Source: Marinibacterium profundimaris (lineage in GTDB: Bacteria; Pseudomonadota; Alphaproteobacteria; Rhodobacterales; Rhodobacteraceae). From it: 64,000 bases of DNA. A program made the position numbers and the translations under genes. Of the stretch, positions 58,372 through 64,000 are shown in pieces; the first letter of the stretch is position 1, and every line of letters starts with the position of its first letter. The notes under the pieces were generated by a model. It was not told the origin of the DNA. It was given only the letters and a program-made list of their open reading frames with translations, and made no database searches. The stretch is from NCBI RefSeq assembly GCF_002210095.1, contig NZ_AQQR01000007.1, positions 124,001 through 188,000 on the forward strand, in the 5' to 3' direction.

Positions 58372-59922
58372 TTGCTGAGACTTGGAATTGACGTGGGCGG
58401 CACCAATACCGACGCGGTTGTGATGGACGGGGACAAGGTGCTCTCGGGCATCAAGGCGCCCACGTCCGAGGATGTGACCACCGGCGTGGTGGCCGCGCTT
58501 GAAGGCGCCATCGGGGCCGCCGGCATCGACCGGGCGAAGGTCGGCAACGTGATGATCGGCACCACCCATTTCACCAATGCGGTGATCGAACGGCGCCACC
58601 TCAGCCAGGTCGCCGCAGTGCGCCTGGGCCTGCCTGCCACAGCCTGCCTGCCGCCCACCGTCGACTGGCCGGACGACCTGAAATACGTGGTCGACCGGCA
58701 CGGGTACCTGGTGCACGGCGGCTATGAATTCGACGGCCGCGAGATTGCCCCGCTGGACGAGGCCGAGCTGGTCCGCATCGCCGGAGAGGTCCGCGAGAAC
58801 GGACTGAAGGCGATTGCCGTCACCTGCGTCTTCGGCCCGATCAACGCCGCGATGGAAGACCGCGCCGCCGAGATCTTTGCCGAACATTGCCCGGGCGTGC
58901 CGGTGGTGAAATCGACCGAGATCGGTCGCATCGGCATCCTTGAACGGGAAAGCGCGGCGATCATGAACGCCTCGCTGCTGGAACTGGCCGACAAGACGGT
59001 CACCGCCTTCGGCAAGGCGCTGGCCGATGCCGGGCTGACCTGCCCGTTCCACATCACCCAGAACGACGGCACTCTGATGGCCGCCGAAACGGTCAAGCGC
59101 TTCCCCGTTCTGACCTTTGCCTCTGGCCCCACGAATTCCATGCGCGGCGCGGCCTTCCTGACCGGCGTCAAGGAAGCCATCGTGGTTGACATCGGTGGCA
59201 CGACCACGGATGTGGGAGCCCTGCACCTTGGCTTCCCGCGGCAGGCGGCGACCGTCGTCGACGTGGGCGGGGTGCGCACGAACTTCCGTATGCCCGATGT
59301 CTTCTCGATCGGCTTGGGCGGCGGCTCTCTCGTTGCAGAGAACGGCGCCAGGGTTGGACCCCAATCGGTCGGCTACCGCATCACGGAAGAAGCCCTCGTC
59401 TTCGGGGGCGACACGCTGACCACCACCGATATCGCGGTGGCCGGCGGCAAGGCGGCGGTGGGCGATGCGGGACGGGTTGGCACTTTGTCTCCGGATCTGG
59501 TCACCGCCGCATTGAACACCATCACCGACATGCTGGAAAACGCCGTCGAACGGTCGCGCGTGTCGCCCGATCCGATCCCGGTAATCGCCGTTGGCGGCGG
59601 CTCGATCCTGATGCCCGACACGCTGGGCGAGCTTGACGTGATCCGCCCCGAGAACTTTGCCGTGGCCAATGCCGTCGGCGCGGCCATCGCCCAGATCTCG
59701 GGCGAGGTGGACCGGGTCTTTGCCCTGGAAAACGGGCTGACGCGCGAGGATTGCCTGTCGCAGGCGCAAGAGGAAGCGACCGAGAACGCCGTCGCCGCGG
59801 GTGCGGCGAGGTCCACCATCCAGGTGATCGAACGCGAAGACGTGCCGCTGGCCTACCTGCCGGGCAATGCCACCCGCATCCACGTCAAGGTCGTGGGCGA
59901 AATGGGGGCCGCCCATGACTGA
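58372..59922 (+). CDS. Hydantoinase/oxoprolinase-type ATP-dependent amidohydrolase subunit
   Basis: 516 residues with a TTG start (58372): GGAGAG ends six bases before it and no ATG fits; the frame upstream is shadow sequence. ATP-binding motifs GIDVGGTNTDAVVMDG (start) and VVDIGGTTTDVGALHLG (about residue 273), and GGGSLV. Related to HyuA/5-oxoprolinase subunits that open cyclic amides such as hydantoins using ATP. Here it stands alone, without a HyuB partner, but next to two DUF917 genes. Confidence 0.88.
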   Translation: MLRLGIDVGGTNTDAVVMDGDKVLSGIKAPTSEDVTTGVVAALEGAIGAAGIDRAKVGNVMIGTTHFTNAVIERRHLSQVAAVRLGLPATACLPPTVDWPDDLKYVVDRHGYLVHGGYEFDGREIAPLDEAELVRIAGEVRENGLKAIAVTCVFGPINAAMEDRAAEIFAEHCPGVPVVKSTEIGRIGILERESAAIMNASLLELADKTVTAFGKALADAGLTCPFHITQNDGTLMAAETVKRFPVLTFASGPTNSMRGAAFLTGVKEAIVVDIGGTTTDVGALHLGFPRQAATVVDVGGVRTNFRMPDVFSIGLGGGSLVAENGARVGPQSVGYRITEEALVFGGDTLTTTDIAVAGGKAAVGDAGRVGTLSPDLVTAALNTITDMLENAVERSRVSPDPIPVIAVGGGSILMPDTLGELDVIRPENFAVANAVGAAIAQISGEVDRVFALENGLTREDCLSQAQEEATENAVAAGAARSTIQVIEREDVPLAYLPGNATRIHVKVVGEMGAAHD

Positions 59923-61039
59923 GGCGGCAAGCGTCAAGGACCTGGCCTATGATCCGGCCGACCTCTGGGTGCTGGACCACGAAGACCTGCGCGCGCTGGA
60001 AATCGGCGCGGGCATCCTGGGCACCGGCGGCGGGGGCAATCCCTATATCGGCCGCCTGCGCGCCGAACAGGCGATGCGCGACGGTTTCAAGCTGACCATC
60101 CTGCCGCACCAGAAGATCGCCGACGACGCGCTGTGCGTCTCGCTTGGCGGCATCGGCGCGCCGGTGGTCGGTGTCGAACGGATCCGCGAGGGCCGCGAGG
60201 GCCTGCGCTGTGTCCGCGTTCTGGAAGAACACCTGGGCGTGCGTGTCGATGCCGTGGCCTGCGAGGAAATCGGCGGATCGAACTCGATGGAGCCGCTGAT
60301 GGTCGGGGCCTTCGCCGGCCTGCCGGTGATCGATTGCGACGGGATGGGGCGTGCCTTCCCGGAAATGCAGATGACCACCTATTCGATCTACGGCCACCGC
60401 TCCACGCCCTCGGCCATGTGCGACGTGCACGGCAACGCGGTGCTGTTCCAGCACGCCGCCTCCGAGATCTGGCACGAACGCATGGCGCGCGCCTGCGTGG
60501 TGTCGCAGGGCGGGGCCTCGACGCTTGCCTCGGCCCCAATGCGCGGCGCCTTCGTCAAGCAGTTCGGCATTCCCGACAGCTATACCCAGGCCGTCAACCT
60601 CGGCCATGCCGTGCTGCGCGCGCAGAAGGCCCATGACGACCCGATCGCCGAAATCTGCCGGGTCGAGAAGGGCCGCAAGCTGTTCACCGGCAAGATCAGC
60701 GACCTGAAACGCCACCTGAAGGGCGGCTTCGTCCGGGGTGAGGTTCAGCTGTCGGGCATCGACACCCACACCGGCGAAAGCGGCTCGGTCCTGATCCAGA
60801 ACGAGAACCTCGTCTTCTTCCACGACGGCGAGATGGAATGCTGCGTGCCCGACCTGATCCTCGTGCTCGACGTGGACACGGGCGAGGCGATCACCACCGA
60901 GATGCTGCGCTATGGCCAGCGCGTGGCCATCGTGGCGCTGCCCTGCCACGACCTGCTGCGCTCGCCGCAGGCGCTGGAGGTGGTGGGGCCGAAGGCCTTC
61001 GGCCTCGATGTCACCTATACGCCGCTGAAGGGGGTCTGA
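59915..61039 (+). CDS. DUF917 family protein (S-methyl-thiohydantoin desulfurase-like), first copy
   Basis: 374 residues from ATG 59915, overlapping the hydantoinase gene by eight bases. Signature ILGTGGGGNPYIGRLRAEQA and CEEIGGSNSMEPLMVGAF, DCDGMGRAFPEMQM. DUF917 enzymes have been linked to hydantoin-like and thiohydantoin substrates, so a role beside the hydantoinase is expected. Ends TYTPLKGV. Confidence 0.87.
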   Translation: MTEAASVKDLAYDPADLWVLDHEDLRALEIGAGILGTGGGGNPYIGRLRAEQAMRDGFKLTILPHQKIADDALCVSLGGIGAPVVGVERIREGREGLRCVRVLEEHLGVRVDAVACEEIGGSNSMEPLMVGAFAGLPVIDCDGMGRAFPEMQMTTYSIYGHRSTPSAMCDVHGNAVLFQHAASEIWHERMARACVVSQGGASTLASAPMRGAFVKQFGIPDSYTQAVNLGHAVLRAQKAHDDPIAEICRVEKGRKLFTGKISDLKRHLKGGFVRGEVQLSGIDTHTGESGSVLIQNENLVFFHDGEMECCVPDLILVLDVDTGEAITTEMLRYGQRVAIVALPCHDLLRSPQALEVVGPKAFGLDVTYTPLKGV

Positions 61040-61042
61040 GCC

Positions 61043-62119
61043 ATGGGATACACCGTAACAGCCGAGGATCTCGACGCGATCGCGCTTGGCGGCGCCTTTC
61101 TTGGCACCGGCGGGGGCGGGGACCCTTACATCGGCAAGCTGATGGCCCGCAATGCGCTGGCCGAACACGGGCCGGTCCAGGTGATCGACGCCGACGAGGT
61201 CGCGGACGACGCGCTTTGCGTGCCGGTCTTCATGATGGGCGCGCCCACCGTGATGGTCGAAAAACTGCCCTCGGGCGAAGAGATCCTGAAGGCCCTGGCC
61301 GAGCTGGAACGCTTCCTCGGCCAGAAGGCGCAAGCCCTGATCTGTGTCGAGGCCGGGGGGCTGAATTCCACCATTCCCTATGCCGTGGCGGCCATCACCG
61401 GCCTGCCGCTGATCGACGGCGACGGCATGGGCCGCGCCTTCCCCGAACTGCAGATGGTCAGCTTCACGATGCACGACATCGCCGCCACGCCGCTGGCGCT
61501 GGCCGATGACAAGGGGAATTCGACGCTGTTTTCCACCATCGACAACGCCTGGACCGAGCGGCTCGCCCGCGCGGTGACGGTGCAGATGGGAGGCGCCGCG
61601 CTGGTCGCGGCCTACCCGATGTCGGGGGCGCAGATGAAGACGTCGATCCTGCGGGGCACCATGTCGCTGATCCGCGAGATCGGGCAGACGATCCTGGCCT
61701 CGCGCGCGAAGTCCGAACATCCCGGCCCGGCCTTGCGGAAGAACCTGAACGGCACACACCTGTTCACCGGCCGCGTCGTCGATGTCGAACGGGCCACCAC
61801 CGGGGGCTTTGCCCGTGGTACGGTGAAGGTGCGCGGCGTGGACGACTTCCAGGGGCAAGAGATGATCGTCCGCTTCCAGAACGAGTTTCTCATCGCCGAG
61901 ACCGCCGGTGGAGAGGTGCTCTGTTCCACCCCCGACCTGATCTGCGCGCTGGACGCGGACATGGGGATGCCGGTGACGACCGAACAGCTGCGCTACGGGC
62001 TGATGATCGAGCTGACCGGCGTGCCTTCGGATCCGCAATGGCGCACCCCCGCGGGCATCGCGCTCGCCGGTCCGGGGTACTTTGGCTATGACCACGAGTT
62101 TCGCCCGCTGGGAGGGTGA
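61043..62119 (+). CDS. DUF917 family protein, second copy
   Basis: 358 residues, paralog of the previous gene: FLGTGGGGDPYIGKLMARNAL, CVEAGGLNSTIPYAV, DGDGMGRAFPELQM. The two may form a heteromer or act on different stereoisomers. C-terminus YDHEFRPLGG. Three bases after the first copy. Confidence 0.87.
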   Translation: MGYTVTAEDLDAIALGGAFLGTGGGGDPYIGKLMARNALAEHGPVQVIDADEVADDALCVPVFMMGAPTVMVEKLPSGEEILKALAELERFLGQKAQALICVEAGGLNSTIPYAVAAITGLPLIDGDGMGRAFPELQMVSFTMHDIAATPLALADDKGNSTLFSTIDNAWTERLARAVTVQMGGAALVAAYPMSGAQMKTSILRGTMSLIREIGQTILASRAKSEHPGPALRKNLNGTHLFTGRVVDVERATTGGFARGTVKVRGVDDFQGQEMIVRFQNEFLIAETAGGEVLCSTPDLICALDADMGMPVTTEQLRYGLMIELTGVPSDPQWRTPAGIALAGPGYFGYDHEFRPLGG

Positions 62120-62175
62120 AGGCACAAGTTTCCCCCCCCCGGGGCGAGTACGAGTTTCATCCGCGAGGCGGGTGA
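62094..62175 (+). repeat. Diverged duplication of the DUF917 3' end
   Basis: The last codons of the second DUF917 gene (DHEFRPLGG, stop 62117-62119) are echoed 56 bases later as EYEFHPRGG and a stop at 62173-62175. ACGAGTTTC occurs at 62094 and 62150, and both copies are followed by CCG, GGGTGA and GGCACA. The second copy is in another frame and has no gene body. It looks like the remnant tail of a deleted third DUF917 paralog or a partial duplication. Confidence 0.55.
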
Positions 62176-62236
62176 GGGGCACACAGTCCCATTCGGAAAC
62201 AAAGGCAAAAACAACGGCAACACAACAGGGATAAAG

Positions 62237-63793
62237 ATGACACTCACCAAACGCACATTGGCGGCGCTGGCCGCCACCACGATGATGACCATGCCGGCGC
62301 TGGCGCAGGTTTCGATCACCGTGAACGCCACCCAGGTCTTCGGCACGGTCGATCCGGCCAAGATCAACGACTACACGGAATACATGGGCGCGGTGAACCT
62401 CTACGACGGGCTCACCACGCTCGACACTGACGGCGCGATCGTGCCGCAGCTGGCCGACAGCTGGGAGGTCTCGGACGACAACCTGACCTACACCTTCACC
62501 CTGAAGGACGGCGCGACGTTCCAGGACGGCTCCCCGGTCGAGGCCTCGGACGTGGTCTATTCCGTCAAGCGGCTTCTGGCGCTGAACGAAGGGCCGTCGT
62601 ACCTGTTCACCGGGCTGGTGGACCCCGAGGCGATCGAGGCGGTGGATGCCAGGACCGTCAAGATCGGCCTGACCAAGGTCTTCGCCCCTTTCATCACCAC
62701 CACGCCCCTGCTGCTGGTCCTGAACGAAGAGGCGGTGAAGGCCGCCTCGGACGAGGAATGGGCCGAGGATGCCGTGGGCGAGGCCAGCTTCGGCGCCGGG
62801 CCCTACGGTCTTGCCAGCTGGAACCGCGGGTCCGAACTGGTGATGGAGCGCTACGACGAGTACCACGCCGGCTGGGACAAGGGCACGCCGATCGACACGA
62901 TCCGCTTTGTGATCACAAACGACGAGGCCACGGTCAAGGCGCTCGCCAGCTCGGGCGAACTGGCCTTCTCGGCCTCGGCCCATGCGAACGAAACCTTCGA
63001 GACCATCGGCGCGCTCGACGGCTACCGGGTGGAGGAGATCCCCACCGCCACAGGTTTCTACATCAAGATGAACACCAAGGTCGCGCCGACCGATGACGTG
63101 CATGTGCGCCGCGCGATCCAGTATGCCACCGATTACGACACGATCCAGTCGGTGATCTACCCCGGCGCTCCGATGAACGGCCCGCTCGCCCCGGCCTTCG
63201 CCGATGCCTACAACGAAGACCTTCCGGCGCCGGAATACAACCTGGAGAAGGCGGCCGAAGAGCTGGCCAAGTCCAAATACGCCGGCGAGGATCTGACGAT
63301 CAGCCACACCTACGTGGCGGGCCTGTCGTTCGAAGAGGACATCGCCCTGCTGATGCAGGCCAACCTCGAGGCGATCGGCATCACGCTGGACCTGAAACCG
63401 GAACCCTGGAACCGCATCACCGAGCTTGCCGGCGCGCCCGAGACCACCCCGGCCACGACGCAGGTCTTCAACGGCCCGTCCTACCCTTCGCCGGATTCGG
63501 TGTTCTACGTGCAGTACCATTCCGATTCCGCCGGCACCTGGGCCTCGATGGAATGGCAGCAGGATCCCGAGATCGACGGGCTGATCGACGCAAGCCGCGC
63601 GACCACCGACGTGGCCGAGCAGAACGTGATCTACAAGGAGATCCAGGCGAAGCTGCATGAAAGCGCCTCCGACGTTTACATGCTGGTCCAGCAGAAGCGC
63701 CACGCCATGAGCGAGTGCCTGCAGGGCTACGGCTTCAAGCCGATGATGAGCTGGGATTACGACTTTTCCACCATGTACTGGACCTGCGAGTAA
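62237..63793 (+). CDS. ABC transporter substrate-binding protein (SBP_bac_5 family)
   Basis: 518 residues. Signal peptide MTLTKRTLAALAATTMMTMPALA, then family-5 core (YDGLTTLDTDGAIVPQLADSWEVSDD, YTFTLKDGATFQDGSPVEASDVVYSVKR, HVRRAIQYATDYDTI). Binds the compound imported by the permeases at 54759-56662. A C9 tract and the DUF917 echo are in the 117-base gap before it. Followed by a terminator. Confidence 0.92.
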   Translation: MTLTKRTLAALAATTMMTMPALAQVSITVNATQVFGTVDPAKINDYTEYMGAVNLYDGLTTLDTDGAIVPQLADSWEVSDDNLTYTFTLKDGATFQDGSPVEASDVVYSVKRLLALNEGPSYLFTGLVDPEAIEAVDARTVKIGLTKVFAPFITTTPLLLVLNEEAVKAASDEEWAEDAVGEASFGAGPYGLASWNRGSELVMERYDEYHAGWDKGTPIDTIRFVITNDEATVKALASSGELAFSASAHANETFETIGALDGYRVEEIPTATGFYIKMNTKVAPTDDVHVRRAIQYATDYDTIQSVIYPGAPMNGPLAPAFADAYNEDLPAPEYNLEKAAEELAKSKYAGEDLTISHTYVAGLSFEEDIALLMQANLEAIGITLDLKPEPWNRITELAGAPETTPATTQVFNGPSYPSPDSVFYVQYHSDSAGTWASMEWQQDPEIDGLIDASRATTDVAEQNVIYKEIQAKLHESASDVYMLVQQKRHAMSECLQGYGFKPMMSWDYDFSTMYWTCE

Positions 63794-63818
63794 CCTCGCC
63801 TCACCGTCCCGTATCGCG

Positions 63819-63852
63819 CCGCCCGGTCCCCTCGGTCCGGGCGGTTTCCGTT
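63819..63852 (+). terminator. Rho-independent terminator of the ABC/hydantoinase operon
   Basis: CCGCCCGG (63819-63826) and CCGGGCGG (63837-63844) form a perfect stem with a ten-base loop, followed by TTTCCGTT. It is 25 bases after the stop of the binding-protein gene. Confidence 0.65.
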
Positions 63853-63987
63853 CGTGGACAGGCCCGCTTCGGGGCGCGCGCTGCCCCGCGCTTGAAAATT
63901 CCGTCGCTTTCCCAGCCGGGTAACGGTTGCGTGACCGGTCTCTTCCGTTAATCTGCACCGGCCCGCCAGACGACCGGCCGGGCACAT

Positions 63988-63995
63988 GGGAGGAG
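63988..63995 (+). promoter_or_regulatory. Strong Shine-Dalgarno at the window edge
   Basis: GGGAGGAG, five bases before the window ends. A new gene on the plus strand probably starts at or just after base 64001; its promoter would lie in 63890-63985, where TTGAAAATTCC could be a -35 region. Confidence 0.4.
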
Positions 63996-64000
63996 ACAAC

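Noticed and set aside
59885-63985. 1366-codon minus-strand frame opposite the hydantoinase/DUF917/binding-protein genes
   Set aside because: Shadow frame with His/Arg/Gly/Val bias and no domain; the plus strand has recognised proteins with ribosome sites.
1-64000. Mobile elements, integrases, transposases, tRNA or rRNA genes
   Set aside because: No transposase or integrase motifs, terminal inverted repeats with target duplications, cloverleaf sequences or rRNA stretches were recognised by eye in either strand.

Overview
The window is GC-rich (roughly two-thirds G+C by eye), densely coded, and packed with operons whose genes overlap by ATGA. Its gene families are PqiABC-type MCE transport, DUF4178/DUF350, a chemotaxis operon without CheZ, several peptide/opine-type ABC transporters, and non-phosphorylative deoxysugar catabolism. 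Together these point to an alphaproteobacterium, most likely Rhodobacterales (Roseobacter-like). No tRNA, rRNA, insertion sequence, prophage or CRISPR array was seen.

Layout. (1) 1-4574 (+): a deoxysugar operon with a truncated mutarotase, a Gfo/Idh/MocA oxidoreductase, a MaoC-like protein, a BDH2-type SDR, a FAH-family hydrolase and an L-fuconate dehydratase-like enolase. This fits non-phosphorylative L-fucose breakdown. (2) 4831-6750 (-): a cytoplasmic TPQ copper amine oxidase. (3) 6906-11598 (-): a PqiA/PqiB/PqiC lipid-transport system with PqiA split in two and PqiB greatly extended by internal repeats. (4) 11688-13640 (+): an APH/P-loop fusion kinase and a DUF2218 protein. (5) 13701-17510 (-): two zinc-ribbon DUF4178 proteins, a previously easy-to-miss 51-residue membrane peptide, a DUF350 protein and a membrane-fused aminopropyltransferase, followed upstream by a GFA protein. 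(6) 18040-24440: a tripartite RND efflux pump (-) with a divergent TetR regulator (+). (7) 24698-28063 (+): an 1121-residue RTX protein carrying a GH-A-like glycosidase core. (8) 28099-35337 (-): a peptide/oligosaccharide-type ABC transporter co-transcribed with a methyltransferase and an acetyltransferase; then a small secreted protein.

(9) 36541-47837: chemotaxis. A soluble PAS receptor and the operon STAS-cheY-cheA-cheW-mcp-cheW-cheR-cheB are on the + strand. A divergent, degenerate receptor-like protein on the - strand ends in an acidic CheZ/FliM-like peptide. (10) 48021-54655: a NarL-type response regulator (-), then a small secreted molybdopterin-oxidoreductase-like protein, a hybrid histidine kinase and a MalT/LAL-type LuxR regulator (+). 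Several inverted and direct repeats lie in the promoters here. (11) 54759-63793 (+): an ABC importer operon with two permeases, a fused double ATPase, a hydantoinase/oxoprolinase-type ATPase subunit, two DUF917 proteins and a binding protein. It is probably an uptake-and-opening pathway for a cyclic amide/thiohydantoin-like compound.

The most notable candidates for undescribed biology are four: the degenerate receptor with a possible CheY-docking tail (38017-39741), the RTX-embedded glycosidase (24698-28063), the DUF4178/DUF350/aminopropyltransferase membrane cluster (13701-17510), and the LAL-regulated hydantoinase/DUF917 system with AACCTATCC boxes (48021-63793). All functional calls are from reading the sequence; no database search was run.
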